Both the position numbers and the translations under genes were made by a program. Below, piece after piece: positions 1 through 9,332 of a DNA stretch of 64,000 nucleotides (the first letter of the stretch is position 1; each line of letters opens with the position of its first letter). The notes beneath the pieces are model-generated. The model saw only the letters and a list, made by a program, of their open reading frames with translations, made no database searches and had not been told where the DNA came from. Origin of the DNA: Edaphobacter lichenicola (GTDB lineage Bacteria > Acidobacteriota > Terriglobia > Terriglobales > Acidobacteriaceae); the NCBI RefSeq assembly GCF_025264645.1, contig NZ_CP073696.1, positions 1,984,001 through 2,048,000 of the forward strand, written 5' to 3'.

Positions 1-1
1 G

Positions 2-1921
2 AAGACGCAGAATGGCGGGATGGGTATTCCGGCAGCGGGGGAGTTTGATGTGCCGTATACCCGGTATGGGTCGAGGGTAAGTGCGAGCGCCGCACCGACT
101 GACCGGGAGAAAAACTTTTTCGATGGGATCGATGTTTCGCTGGTAGGGATGGCTACGTTAGCTCCGGGTGAGACGGGTTTTCTGAAGCAGGATCTCGCGA
201 AGATCGATGGGCTGTTGCAGCAGGCGATGACGGGATATTGCATCGATGCTCCTGAGAAGATTGCGCCGTTGTTGCGGGATGGTTTGCGTGCTACCGACGA
301 TTTGATTACGAAGGTAGAGCTGAGTGGGCTGACGGCTCGCGAGAAGTTCGACCTATTGCATGAGCTGCGGGTGAAACGAGTGCAGTTCAACGATGCGATT
401 GTGCAGGCGTTGGGACTGAGCCTGCGAGCACAGGTGGCTGGGCGTGCGGAGAATGGGTCATTTGCGCGGTTCGGCGATGGTGCGGATACGTTTGTGACTG
501 CGGTGCCTGGGCAGAGCTTTGGCGTGCAGATACGCGTGGTGAATGGGAGTAAGGTGGCGGTGAAGTGGAAGACGGCTCTGTTGGAGTCGAACGCAGGGGC
601 CGTTGCAGAGAGCGGGGGGGCTTCGGCGGCTGGGAAGACAATTGTGAGTGGGCTGGCGTTTGAGGATGCGTACCAGGTGAAGCTGCCTGAAGATGCGAAG
701 GTGACGAGGCCGCCGTTTTCGCGGACTGATATTGGGAAGTCTTACTACGAGGTGGCCGATCCGGCGATGCGGAATGCTTCGCTTCCCTTGCCTGCGCTGA
801 CGGCGTGGGTGACGGTGGACTATGACGGCGTGGATGTGAAGCTTGGCCAAGAGGTGCAGACGCTGCATCGGGTGACGGGACTGGGGACGGTGTATGAGCC
901 GCTGGTGGTGGCTCCGGCGATCTCTGTTTCGGTATCGCCTGCTGCTGGCGTGGTGCCGCTGACCGAGAAGACGCTGATGGTGACCGCAGATGTGAAGAGC
1001 AATGTGAAGGGACCGGCTTCGGGGACGGTGAAGCTTGAGTTGCCGAAGGGATGGACGGCATCGCCGGAGCAGGCGGAGTTTTCGTTGGTGAAGGATGGGG
1101 ATTCGGTGGCGGTGCCGTTTGTTGTGACTCCGGGAAAGATGGCGGAGACGGCTTATACGATGACTGCCGTTGCGACCTTTATGGGGAAGGAGTATCGCGA
1201 GGGGTATAAGACGGTGGGATATGCGGGGCTGTTGCCGACGAATCTTTATCGGCCTGCGACGTACCAGGCGCGTGGTGCGGATGTGAAGATTGCGCCGGGT
1301 TTGAAGGTGGGGTATCTGCCGGGGACTGGAGATGAGGTGCAGGCGTCGCTGGAGAATCTTGGCGTGCATGCGACGACGTTGACGATGGACGATATTACTG
1401 CGGGGAAGCTCGCCGGGTATGACGTGGTGGTGCTTGGTGTGCGAGCGTATGCGGCGCACCCTGGGCTTGCGGCGGCGAATGGTCAGTTGTTGAACTATGC
1501 GAAGAATGGCGGCGTGTTGATTGTGCAGTACAACTCGGGCAGCTTCGGCTATGGGCCGTATCCTTCTTCTCTGGGGAGCAACGAGAGAGTTGTGGATGAG
1601 ACTTCGCCGGTGAAGCTGCTGATGCCCGAGAATCCGCTGCTAAGCTGGCCTAACAAGATTACGGAGAGGGACTTCGACGGCTGGGTGGAGGAGCGGGGGC
1701 ACGGATTTATGGGGAGTTGGGATCCGCAGTACCAGGCGCTGTTGGAGACGCATGATCCGGGGCAGGATCCGCAGAAGGGTGGGTTGCTGGTGGCGAAGAC
1801 AGGTAAAGGCGTTTATGTCTATGTGGCGTTTGCGCTGTACAGGGAGCTGCCGGAGGGTGTGCCGGGCGCGTATCGGCTGTTTGCCAATCTGCTGAGTTTG
1901 GGTAAGGCTTCGAGCCACTAG
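2..1921 (+). CDS. PIG-L family deacetylase, C-terminal part (5' end outside window)
   Basis: The reading frame is open to the first base of the window, so the N-terminal deacetylase domain lies upstream and only about 639 residues are visible. The visible part has an all-beta, NEW3/Ig-like middle region (about residues 300-410 from the ATG at 20: TEKTLMVTADVKS, LPKGWTASP). After it comes a ThuA/glutamine-amidotransferase-like segment (VGYLPGTGDEVQASLENLG, YDVVVLGVRAYAAHP, NGGVLIVQYN). Acidobacterial PIG-L proteins of this architecture are usually exported and around 800-900 aa. The substrate is unknown; the family removes acetyl groups from GlcNAc-type sugars. It ends 70 bp before the next gene on the same strand. 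The family call rests on the C-terminal architecture, because the catalytic zinc motif is off-window. Confidence 0.75.
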   Translation, partial: KTQNGGMGIPAAGEFDVPYTRYGSRVSASAAPTDREKNFFDGIDVSLVGMATLAPGETGFLKQDLAKIDGLLQQAMTGYCIDAPEKIAPLLRDGLRATDDLITKVELSGLTAREKFDLLHELRVKRVQFNDAIVQALGLSLRAQVAGRAENGSFARFGDGADTFVTAVPGQSFGVQIRVVNGSKVAVKWKTALLESNAGAVAESGGASAAGKTIVSGLAFEDAYQVKLPEDAKVTRPPFSRTDIGKSYYEVADPAMRNASLPLPALTAWVTVDYDGVDVKLGQEVQTLHRVTGLGTVYEPLVVAPAISVSVSPAAGVVPLTEKTLMVTADVKSNVKGPASGTVKLELPKGWTASPEQAEFSLVKDGDSVAVPFVVTPGKMAETAYTMTAVATFMGKEYREGYKTVGYAGLLPTNLYRPATYQARGADVKIAPGLKVGYLPGTGDEVQASLENLGVHATTLTMDDITAGKLAGYDVVVLGVRAYAAHPGLAAANGQLLNYAKNGGVLIVQYNSGSFGYGPYPSSLGSNERVVDETSPVKLLMPENPLLSWPNKITERDFDGWVEERGHGFMGSWDPQYQALLETHDPGQDPQKGGLLVAKTGKGVYVYVAFALYRELPEGVPGAYRLFANLLSLGKASSH

Positions 1922-1991
1922 TCAGTTGGTGCGCGCTGGATTTTGGTGCGGCGGCGAGACAGAAGTTGGCTGGTTGCGAGACACTTACAGG

Positions 1992-2762
1992 ATGATGACT
2001 GGTGCTCGAGAAGAACAACTGATCAGTGCGGCGCGGATGTTGATGGACGCTCGCCGAACCCATGAACCAATTGACGACTTGCCTGAAGAGTTGCGGCCGA
2101 CGACGGTGGACGAGGCGTACTTTATTCAGGACAGGCTGAGCCTGGTGTACGGAACTGTCGGCGGGTGGAAGGTGGGGGCTCCGACGCCTGAGGCCACACC
2201 GATGTTTGCGCCGATGCCGCTCTCGCGGATGGCTCCGAGTGGAGTGGTGATCAAGGAGACGGAGCATCGCTTCCGTGGGCTGGAGGCGGAGATTGCGTTT
2301 CTGCTGGGGAAGGATCTGCCGCCGAGGGATACGGCTTACTCGATGGACGAGGTGGTGGCTGCGATTGCGAGCTGCCATCCTGTGATTGAGGTGCTGGAGA
2401 GTGGATTGACGGCGCCGCTGAGTGCGACGCGCTTGTCGATGATCGCTGATCTGCAGATGCATGGTGGGTTCGTGTATGGTGCGCCGGTTGCCGATTGGCA
2501 GAAGATCGATTTTACGAAGGAGAACGTCGTTCTCGCGGTGGACGGTGTGGTGCGGGTGGATCGGACGGGCTCGAATACGTCGGGTAATTTGATGCGGTTG
2601 CTGCCGTGGCTCGCTAATGAGGGTGCGGCACGCACTGGCGGTCTGAAGGCAGGACAGTGGGTGACGACGGGGAGCTGGACTGGAGCGGAGTTGGCAGACG
2701 CTGGGACGACTGCTGATGTTAGGTTTGCGACTGCGGGCGATGTTCATCTGCGGTTTGAGTAG
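1992..2762 (+). CDS. 2-keto-4-pentenoate hydratase / FAH-superfamily protein
   Basis: About 256 aa, the usual size for the MhpD/DmpE branch of the fumarylacetoacetate hydrolase superfamily, which hydrates 2-hydroxypenta-2,4-dienoate or decarboxylates related oxo acids in the cytoplasm. Supporting segments are GGWKVGAPTPEATPMFAPMP, FRGLEAEIAFLLGKDLP (metal-ligand E-x-E region), a VIEVLESG stretch and the closing GQWVTTGSWTGAE segment. An upstream TTG at 1926 extends the frame, but the ATG pair at 1992/1995 gives a more typical N-terminus (MMTGAREEQLISAARML). The Shine-Dalgarno is poor, so the start is uncertain. Malate synthase follows 53 bp later on the same strand, and the two may be cotranscribed. 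The true substrate cannot be read from the sequence. Confidence 0.8.
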   Translation: MMTGAREEQLISAARMLMDARRTHEPIDDLPEELRPTTVDEAYFIQDRLSLVYGTVGGWKVGAPTPEATPMFAPMPLSRMAPSGVVIKETEHRFRGLEAEIAFLLGKDLPPRDTAYSMDEVVAAIASCHPVIEVLESGLTAPLSATRLSMIADLQMHGGFVYGAPVADWQKIDFTKENVVLAVDGVVRVDRTGSNTSGNLMRLLPWLANEGAARTGGLKAGQWVTTGSWTGAELADAGTTADVRFATAGDVHLRFE

Positions 2763-2815
2763 GTTGGCGCGTCGGTCGGTGATGGGTTTTGTAGAGCAAG
2801 GCAAAGGACAACGAG

Positions 2816-4411
2816 ATGAAGTCGGCTAAGAGTGTGGAGTTTGTTGCTCCCGCGACGGGACGGTACGCGGAGATTTTGACGCCGGAGGCGGTGGCCTTTG
2901 TGGTGGGTTTGCAGCGCACGTTCAACGAACAGCGAAAAGAGTTGCTGGAGGCTCGCGTGGCGCGGCAACGACGGTTGGATGCGGGTGAGCGTCCGGATTT
3001 TTTGAAGGAGACGAAGGCGATTCGCGAGAGCGAGTGGGTGGTCGAGCCGCTGCCTGCGGATCTGCTCGATCGGCGGGTGGAGATTACTGGGCCGGTGGAT
3101 CGGAAGATGATCATCAATGCGCTGAATAGTGGCGCGAAGGTGTTCATGGCGGACTTTGAGGACTCGACGACGCCGACGTGGGAGAACTTGATTGATGGGC
3201 AGTTGAATCTGCGGGACGCAGTGCGGCGGACGATCACGTTTGACGATGAAAAGACCGGAAAGAGTTACAAACTGATTGAGAAGCCTGCGGTGTTGTTTGT
3301 GCGAGCCCGTGGTTGGCATCTGGAGGAGCGACATCTGCTTGTCGATGGTGAGCCGATGTCGGGGTCGCTGTTCGACTTTGGCCTGTATGCGTTTCATAAC
3401 GCGAAGGAGTTGCTGGCGCGGGGATCGGGGCCTTACTTTTATCTGCCGAAGATGGAGAGTCATCTTGAGGCGAGGCTCTGGAACGATGTGTTCATCAAGG
3501 CCGAAGGTGAGCTTGGAATCCCCGGAGGATCGATCAAGGCGACGGTGCTGATCGAGACGATTCTGGCTACGTTTGAGATGGATGAGATTCTTTGGGAGCT
3601 GAAGGACCACTCGGCTGGATTGAACTGCGGACGGTGGGATTACATCTTCAGCTTTATTAAAAAATTTGCGGGGGATACGACCGTGCTGCTGCCTGACCGT
3701 GGTCAGGTGACGATGACGACTCACTTCATGCGGAGCTACTCGAAGCTGGCGATTAAGACTTGTCATCGACGTGGGGTGAGTGCGATGGGCGGGATGAGCG
3801 CGTTTATTCCGATCAAGAGCGATCCGGTGGCAAATGAGAAGGCACTGACGCAGGTGAGGGCGGATAAGGAGCGCGAGGCGACCGATGGGCATGATGGAAC
3901 GTGGGTCGCGCATCCGGGTCTTGTGCCGGTGGCGTTGGAGGTTTTTGATCGTGTGATGCCGCAGGCGAATCAGATTTCGAAGCAACTGCCGGATTATCAC
4001 GTGACGGCTGACGATCTGCTGCAGATTCCCGAGGGGACGATCTCGGAGGCTGGTGTGCGGCAGAATGTTGCAGTCGGGCTTGGATATGTGGAGGCCTGGC
4101 TGCGCGGGATTGGATGCGTGCCGCTGTTCAACCTGATGGAAGATGCGGCGACAGCGGAGATCAGCCGGGCACAGCTTTGGCAGTGGGTTCACCACAAGGC
4201 GGTGATGGAGGATGGCCTGCCGGTGACCGTGGCGATGGTGGACGCGGAGATCGCGGATGAGCTTGAACGAGCGAAGGCTGGTGTGGATGCGAAGCGGTAC
4301 TTGGCTTATGTGCGGGCGGCGGAGTTGATGCGGGAGTTGGTGCGGTCGCCGAAGTTTGTGGATTTCTTGACGGTGCCGGCTTACGAACGGGTGATGGCGG
4401 AGGGGCTTTAG
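2816..4411 (+). CDS. aceB: malate synthase A
   Basis: 531 aa, the normal length of the A isoform. It condenses glyoxylate with acetyl-CoA to malate in the glyoxylate shunt. Diagnostic segments are FMADFEDSTTPTWEN near residue 115, the VRARGWH catalytic-arginine region near 162, the GLNCGRWDYIFS signature near 268, RGVSAMGGMSAFIP near 320, and the late EDAATAEISRAQLWQW region carrying the catalytic-base aspartate. The ATG at 2816 has a purine-rich leader (aaggacaacgag). Isocitrate lyase is not in the window, so the partner enzyme must be elsewhere. A long open frame on the opposite strand is a codon-bias shadow. Confidence 0.97.
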   Translation: MKSAKSVEFVAPATGRYAEILTPEAVAFVVGLQRTFNEQRKELLEARVARQRRLDAGERPDFLKETKAIRESEWVVEPLPADLLDRRVEITGPVDRKMIINALNSGAKVFMADFEDSTTPTWENLIDGQLNLRDAVRRTITFDDEKTGKSYKLIEKPAVLFVRARGWHLEERHLLVDGEPMSGSLFDFGLYAFHNAKELLARGSGPYFYLPKMESHLEARLWNDVFIKAEGELGIPGGSIKATVLIETILATFEMDEILWELKDHSAGLNCGRWDYIFSFIKKFAGDTTVLLPDRGQVTMTTHFMRSYSKLAIKTCHRRGVSAMGGMSAFIPIKSDPVANEKALTQVRADKEREATDGHDGTWVAHPGLVPVALEVFDRVMPQANQISKQLPDYHVTADDLLQIPEGTISEAGVRQNVAVGLGYVEAWLRGIGCVPLFNLMEDAATAEISRAQLWQWVHHKAVMEDGLPVTVAMVDAEIADELERAKAGVDAKRYLAYVRAAELMRELVRSPKFVDFLTVPAYERVMAEGL

Positions 4412-4463
4412 TTCCCTGCTCTTTTTTTCTTCAACTCTTCTTCAAAAGATATGTCCTGCCGGA

Positions 4464-4574
4464 CGGGCCCACTTCGCGTGGGGCGGCCACTTCGTGGCGT
4501 GTATACCCTGTGTTCGTGAGGTGATTGGCTTGGTCCTCCCGTTGGTCGGGATGAGCTGCCTTCCCGCCAACGGG
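4464..4574. repeat. tandem TTCG-type hairpins plus 8-bp inverted repeat (REP-like)
   Basis: In the gap between the convergent malate synthase and amidinohydrolase genes, two small hairpins stand side by side: CCCAC-TTCGC-GTGGG at 4468-4482 and GCCAC-TTC-GTGGC at 4486-4498. About 40 bp further on is an inverted repeat CCCGTTGG (4538-4545) / CCAACGGG (4567-4574). The arrangement resembles bacterial REP/BIME intergenic elements or a bidirectional 3' structure. No long T tract follows, so a plain terminator is less convincing. Confidence 0.45.
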
Positions 4575-4588
4575 ATTCATGCTACGGC

Positions 4589-5482
4589 TTAGAGTGTGGG
4601 TCGGCTTAGTTTCATCACTAGACACTTGGCGGCGCCGCCGGCTTTGAGGAACTCGGTGAGAGTGACTTCGATGATGTCGAAGCCACAGGCTTCGAGTTGC
4701 TGGCGCAGGTCGCTGCTGACGTTGTTGAGGATGATGGTGCGGTCGACGTTGATCGCGTTGCAAGCGAAGCAGACCGCATCGGCTTCGGCGACGATGATGC
4801 GCTTTTCGGCGGGATAGAAGGCTTCGATCTTGTCGAGGGAGGCGCGGTCGAAGGCTTCGGGAAAGTACATGACGTAGCCGCCGTCGAGTGGAGCGAAGCA
4901 GGTGTCGAGGTGGTAGAAGCGAGGATCGATCAGGTGGAGCGAGGTGACTTCGATGCCCCAGACTTTGCGTAATGGGTGATGGCTGGAGGCGACGGTGCGC
5001 GGGCCATAGCCGACCCAGAGGCGAGTACCGTCGGTGGAGAAGAGTGCATCGCCTTCGCCTTCGAAGGGCGTGGCACGGGGGGTGTCGAGGACGGTGTAAC
5101 CAGCTTCGTGGAACCAGCGGCGGAAGTGCGGCTCTTCGCCCTGACGCTCGGGGTGGAAGAAGCTGCTGATGGCGACGGTGCCATTGCGCTCGAGGCCGGC
5201 GTTGGCGGTGAAGACCATGTCGGGGGAGCCGGGTTGAGGCTCGATGAGCCGGACGTCCGCGATGGTGCTGACGGCTTCGTAGAGACGCTGCCACTGCTCG
5301 GCGGCGCGGGCTCGCGAGGAGGCGTGGACGTTGCCGGCCATCCAGGGGTTGATGACGTAGTTAACGTCGTAGAGCTTGGGGGGGCACATCAGAAAGGTTG
5401 CTACTGCGGGAGTGGGCTCTGGCTTGTAGGCAACAGTTAATGCGTTCGCGGTGGTCAGGTCAATCTGGTGCGTGCTCATCAC
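4589..5482 (-). CDS. DDAH-like amidinohydrolase (dimethylargininase / arginine deiminase superfamily)
   Basis: 297 aa pentein-fold guanidine-modifying enzyme. It shows the opening FLMCPPKLYDVNYVINPWM typical of bacterial dimethylarginine dimethylaminohydrolase-like proteins, the FTANAGL substrate-binding segment, FEGEGDALF, a candidate catalytic histidine in HLDTCFAPL, and the catalytic cysteine near the C-terminus in GGAAKCLVMKL. The family hydrolyses methylarginine or arginine to citrulline, or acts on related guanidines, in the cytoplasm. It stands alone between convergent malate synthase and a GH43-like gene on the same strand. No ornithine or citrulline genes adjoin it, so the physiological substrate is open. 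Confidence 0.85.
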   Translation of the reverse strand: MMSTHQIDLTTANALTVAYKPEPTPAVATFLMCPPKLYDVNYVINPWMAGNVHASSRARAAEQWQRLYEAVSTIADVRLIEPQPGSPDMVFTANAGLERNGTVAISSFFHPERQGEEPHFRRWFHEAGYTVLDTPRATPFEGEGDALFSTDGTRLWVGYGPRTVASSHHPLRKVWGIEVTSLHLIDPRFYHLDTCFAPLDGGYVMYFPEAFDRASLDKIEAFYPAEKRIIVAEADAVCFACNAINVDRTIILNNVSSDLRQQLEACGFDIIEVTLTEFLKAGGAAKCLVMKLSRPTL

Positions 5483-5615
5483 TCGTCCTCTACTTCATGG
5501 ATGAGCTTGGCAGATTAAAAATGCGCCGTCTATATGAATGATTATACGTAGGTTAGTGCATAAAGATGCGCGAACGCGGGAGATCGGACGATGCCAGTCG
5601 CGCTGATTTTCCTGT

Positions 5616-6617
5616 TTAGTTCCATAAGCGATTCTTATATGTCACGACTCCGGTTTTGACGTCGATCGCCCAGGATTTTGGCGGTGGGAGGTGGAGTTTT
5701 CCGTCTCCTATCTCGAGCGGCATCCACAAGTAGCGTGAGTCCCACAGAGCTTTTGGTTCCCATTGGTCTGCCATGAAGAGGACTGTGGTTGTTTTGTCAC
5801 CCACTACCTTTAGCAACATGCTGGATTGTGAGTCGTAGGTTTTCTTTTCTGGTGGAGCTATATCTTTGAACTCCGTCCACGGACCTTCGAGGCTGGGCGA
5901 GGTGGCGTAGACGTTGGAGTTTGGAGTCCAGCCGGAGAGATGCGAGCCGATGACGTAGTAGAGGCCGTCGTAGTGGACGAGCGCTCCGCCCTCGAGCGGC
6001 TTGGGGACGAGGCTCATCTGCTTTTCTACGTTGAGGTAGTCGTCGGAGAGCTTTGCGATGACGAAGCCTTTGGTCGGGCGGCTTTCGAAGATGAGGTAGG
6101 CTGTACCGTCGTCGTCGATGAACTGGCCGATGTCGCGGCTCTCCATGTCGAGCGGGCGAAAGCTCTTGAGGTAGTGGTAGTCCCCGTCTACTGTGTTGCT
6201 TACCGCGATGGCGACGCGAGCGAATTTGTAACTCTTATCGTCAAGATGGAGATACATGACGTACTTGTTTGTTTTTTCGTTGTAGAAGACCTTGGGACGT
6301 TCGACGAGCCATCCCGGGCCCAGATTTTCAGGATCAGAAAGTTTGAGGACCTGGTTGCGAAAGGTCCAGTGGGAGAGGTCTTTCGACGAGTAGCAGGCGA
6401 CATACTTTCGAGTGGGATCGAGGCCCTGGGTGCGGTCTTCGCCGAACCAGAAAAATTCGTCTCCGACTTTTAGTATGCCGCCACCGTGAGCCTGAATCGG
6501 CTTGCCGCGATTGTCGAGCCATACCGGGGCTAGTGTCGTCCGGCTGCTGAAGTAGAAGATTGAAGCGACGAGTACGAAGAGGAGCAAGGCTGCTAGAACG
6601 CGGATCGTAATGCGCAC
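5616..6617 (-). CDS. GH43-family-like secreted or membrane-anchored glycosidase
   Basis: 333 aa with an N-terminal hydrophobic helix (VLAALLLFVLVASIFYF) that acts as signal anchor or uncleaved signal peptide. The rest is a five-bladed beta-propeller of the GH43 type: LDNRGKPIQAHGGGIL (start of blade 1), KYVACYSSKDLSHWTF, WLVERPKVFYNEKTNKYVM, DIGQFIDDDGTAYLIFE and PLEGGALVHYDGLYYVIGS. This spacing matches the galactan exo-1,3-beta-galactosidase-like subgroup, in which one catalytic acid is sometimes missing. Activity on arabino- or galacto-oligosaccharides is inferred only. It starts 48 bp after hpd ends on the same strand but has no functional link to tyrosine degradation. Confidence 0.8.
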   Translation of the reverse strand: MRITIRVLAALLLFVLVASIFYFSSRTTLAPVWLDNRGKPIQAHGGGILKVGDEFFWFGEDRTQGLDPTRKYVACYSSKDLSHWTFRNQVLKLSDPENLGPGWLVERPKVFYNEKTNKYVMYLHLDDKSYKFARVAIAVSNTVDGDYHYLKSFRPLDMESRDIGQFIDDDGTAYLIFESRPTKGFVIAKLSDDYLNVEKQMSLVPKPLEGGALVHYDGLYYVIGSHLSGWTPNSNVYATSPSLEGPWTEFKDIAPPEKKTYDSQSSMLLKVVGDKTTTVLFMADQWEPKALWDSRYLWMPLEIGDGKLHLPPPKSWAIDVKTGVVTYKNRLWN

Positions 6618-6665
6618 AGACTCCCCTTCGTCTGAAGATAGCTACGTTGATTTCATCGTTCTTTG

Positions 6666-7802
6666 CTACAGATTGCCGCGTAGCTCCTGTTCGCGTTCGA
6701 TGGCTTCGAAGAGAGCTTTGAAGTTTCCTTTGCCAAAGCTGCGGCTGCCTTTGCGCTGGATGATCTCGTAGAAGACGGTGGGGCGGTCTTCGACGGGCTT
6801 GGTGAAGATCTGGAGCATATAGCCCTCGTTGTCGCGATCGACGAGGATACCTAGTTTTTCGAGTTCGTGAATGGGCTCGTCGATCTTGCCGATACGTGTT
6901 TGCAGCTCGGTGTAGTAGGAGTGAGGGACGGTGAGGAAGTCGACGCCCTGCTGCTTCATGGCGGCGACAGTGGCGAGGATGTCGTTGGTGGCGAGGGCCA
7001 TGTGCTGGACGCCGGGGCCGCCGTAGAAGTCGAGGTACTCCTCGATCTGAGATTTGCGGCGCCCTTCGGCGGGCTCGTTGATCGGGAACTTGACGTAGCC
7101 GTTGCCGTTGGCCATGACCTTGGACATGAGGGCGGAGTATTCGGTGGAGATGTCGTTGTCGTCGAAGTGCTGGTAGAGGCCGAAGCCCATGACGTCGCGG
7201 TAGAAGTCGACCCACTGGTTCATAGAGTTCCAGCCGACATTGCCGACGATGTGGTCGATGTGGAGGAGGCCGACGGGACGGGCGATGTGGTCATGCTTGA
7301 CGGCGTGGTAGCCGGGGAAGAAGGCGCCTTTGTAGTCGGTGCGCTCGACGAAGGTGTGGACGGTGTCCCCATAGGCGGCGATGCTGGAGGTGGTGACGCG
7401 GCCGTGGTCGTCGGAGAAGTCGGTGGGCTCCTGGACGCTGCGGGCACCGCGTTTGGTGGTTTCGTGCCAGGCCTGGCGAGCATCGTCTACCCAGAGCGCG
7501 ATGGCGCGGACGCCGTCGCCGTGGGTGTGGACGTGGCGGGCGATCTCGGTGTCGGAGCGGAGGGCGGTGGTGAGGACGAAGCGGACCTTACCCTGCTGGA
7601 GGACGTAGCTGGCGCGGTCACGCTGACCGGTTTCGGGGCCTGCATAGGCGACCAGCGACATGCCAAAGGCGGCACGGTAGAAGTAGGCAGCCTGGCGGGC
7701 GTTGCCGACGTAGAATTCGACGTGGTCGGTGCCCTTGAGGGGAAGAAAGTCGGCGGTGGTATTCGATTCGGGCTGATTCAGGGTAGGGGCGTGCGTTGCC
7801 AT
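6666..7802 (-). CDS. hpd: 4-hydroxyphenylpyruvate dioxygenase
   Basis: 378 aa with two vicinal-oxygen-chelate halves, the normal bacterial length. Fe(II) ligands are visible in the C-terminal half: His in LHIDHIVGNV, His in GVQHMALATND, and Glu in FYEIIQRKGS. The C-terminal GKGNFKALFEAIEREQ helix is characteristic. It converts 4-hydroxyphenylpyruvate to homogentisate. Fumarylacetoacetase lies about 100 bp upstream on the same strand, so the two form a tyrosine catabolic pair. Homogentisate dioxygenase is not present in this window. Confidence 0.97.
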   Translation of the reverse strand: MATHAPTLNQPESNTTADFLPLKGTDHVEFYVGNARQAAYFYRAAFGMSLVAYAGPETGQRDRASYVLQQGKVRFVLTTALRSDTEIARHVHTHGDGVRAIALWVDDARQAWHETTKRGARSVQEPTDFSDDHGRVTTSSIAAYGDTVHTFVERTDYKGAFFPGYHAVKHDHIARPVGLLHIDHIVGNVGWNSMNQWVDFYRDVMGFGLYQHFDDNDISTEYSALMSKVMANGNGYVKFPINEPAEGRRKSQIEEYLDFYGGPGVQHMALATNDILATVAAMKQQGVDFLTVPHSYYTELQTRIGKIDEPIHELEKLGILVDRDNEGYMLQIFTKPVEDRPTVFYEIIQRKGSRSFGKGNFKALFEAIEREQELRGNL

Positions 7803-7901
7803 GGGAGGTCTCCGGTGTGGTGGGGTTATGACCCACGTTGCAGGAATGAGGATAGTTCACCCGGGTGGGGGTTGGCTAGGTGGGCTTCGGGTTGCAGAGT
7901 G

Positions 7902-9194
7902 TCAGGTTCTGGCGGGGAGGATGGTGGCGCGGCACTCGCCGAGGCCGATGCGAGGATGGCCGGGAGCTTCGCAGGAGCCGCGAAGGATGATCTCGTCGCC
8001 ATCCTGGAGGAAGGTGCGGGATTCTCCCGTGGGAAGAATGATGGGACGAGCGCCGTTGCGTGTGAGCTCGAGGAGGCAGCCAGCGGAGGCTTCGGAGGGC
8101 CCGGAGATGGTTCCAGTGGCGAGGACATCGCCGATTTGCAGGTTGCAACCGTTGCTGGTGTGGTGAGCGATCAGTTGGGCGGGCGTCCAGTAGAGATCTG
8201 CTGCGCTGGACTTGCTTAGGGAGTACGGATCGAGATTATTCTCTCGCATGGTGGGCGTTGAGATGAATACTTCAAGCTTTCCATCAATGCTTCCGTGCCG
8301 CTGGTCGGTGACGGAATGAAGGTATGGAAGTGGCTTCGGATCGGTGTCCGGACGGGTGGCCGCAGGTGCATGGAACGGCTCCAGGGCGGCCATGGGAGAG
8401 ACCCAGGGAGAGATCGACGTTGCGAAGTTTTTCGCGAGGAATGGGCCGAGGGGTTGGTACTCCCACGACTGGACGTCGCGAGCGGACCAGTCGTTGAGGA
8501 GGCTAATGCCGAAGAGGTGGCTGGCCGCTTCGGAGACTGGGACTGGAGCGCTGATCCGGTTCGGTATTCCAACGTAAAGTGCTAGCTCAATTTCGTAGTC
8601 TAACGCGCTGGTGGGAAGGAATTTAGGCTGCGTTTCTGGCGAAAAAGGACGGGACTGTCCGATCGGCCGAGTGACGGGATCTCCGCTGACGATGATGGAG
8701 GAGGCACGGCCGTGGTAGCCGATGGGGACATGCTTGTAGTTGGGGAGGAGAGGTTGGTCGGGGCGGAAGAGCAGACCGACGCGGGTGGCGTGATGGATGG
8801 AGGCGTAGAAGTCAGTGTAGTTCGGGATGTGAACCGGCTTTTGGAGGGCGGCTCCGGCAATGGAGTGGAGGGTGGCCTCGACCGTTTCTTTGTGCTCGGG
8901 TTTGGTGTCGGCGTGGACGAGGCTGGTAATGGTTTTGCGGAGGAGAGCCCAGGATGCATGGCCTTGAGACATAAGCAGGTTGAGGGTGGGTGCCTGACAG
9001 GCTTCGGTCAAGGTTGGGGGTAGCAACCCGGCGGTGGCGCAGGCATGAAGGTCAAGGAGATGGGTGCCGATGGCGACGCAGAGATGCTGTTGGCCTTCAA
9101 CAAGGAAGGCGCCGTACGGGAGATGAGTGATGGGAAAGTCGGTAGTGGGGTGATTTGCTTCGGGGAGCCAGCTTTTTGTGGTCGGGTTGGCCAT
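7902..9194 (-). CDS. fahA: fumarylacetoacetase
   Basis: 430 aa from the ATG at 9194 (MANPTTKSWLPEANHP); a frame extension to 9257 adds 21 residues with no homologous character. It cleaves fumarylacetoacetate to fumarate and acetoacetate, the last step of tyrosine degradation. Typical segments are the N-terminal DFPITHLPYGAF, FYASIHHATRVGLLFRP, IGYHGRASSIIVSGDPV, LDYEIELALYVG with acidic metal ligands, LLNDWSARDVQSWEYQPLGP and LATGTISGP. It precedes hpd in the direction of transcription. Confidence 0.97.
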   Translation of the reverse strand: MANPTTKSWLPEANHPTTDFPITHLPYGAFLVEGQQHLCVAIGTHLLDLHACATAGLLPPTLTEACQAPTLNLLMSQGHASWALLRKTITSLVHADTKPEHKETVEATLHSIAGAALQKPVHIPNYTDFYASIHHATRVGLLFRPDQPLLPNYKHVPIGYHGRASSIIVSGDPVTRPIGQSRPFSPETQPKFLPTSALDYEIELALYVGIPNRISAPVPVSEAASHLFGISLLNDWSARDVQSWEYQPLGPFLAKNFATSISPWVSPMAALEPFHAPAATRPDTDPKPLPYLHSVTDQRHGSIDGKLEVFISTPTMRENNLDPYSLSKSSAADLYWTPAQLIAHHTSNGCNLQIGDVLATGTISGPSEASAGCLLELTRNGARPIILPTGESRTFLQDGDEIILRGSCEAPGHPRIGLGECRATILPART

Positions 9195-9332
9195 GCGGCC
9201 ATGATAGCTGGAAGTATGAGGATTATGTGTGTCCGTTTGAAAACTCGACCGCTGCACTCAAGTTTTGGATGCTTGAGCACAGCGTGAGAAGAAGCAAAGG
9301 GTTCGTTTCCTGGTTGGGCGGTGCGGAAGACT

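Noticed and set aside
2744..4195. 483-codon minus-strand frame opposite malate synthase
   Set aside because: Arg/His/Leu-rich shadow of a conserved enzyme, with no domain character.
6867..8219. 450-codon plus-strand frame across hpd and fahA
   Set aside because: It spans two well-supported opposite-strand genes and is Val/Gly/Asp-rich low complexity.
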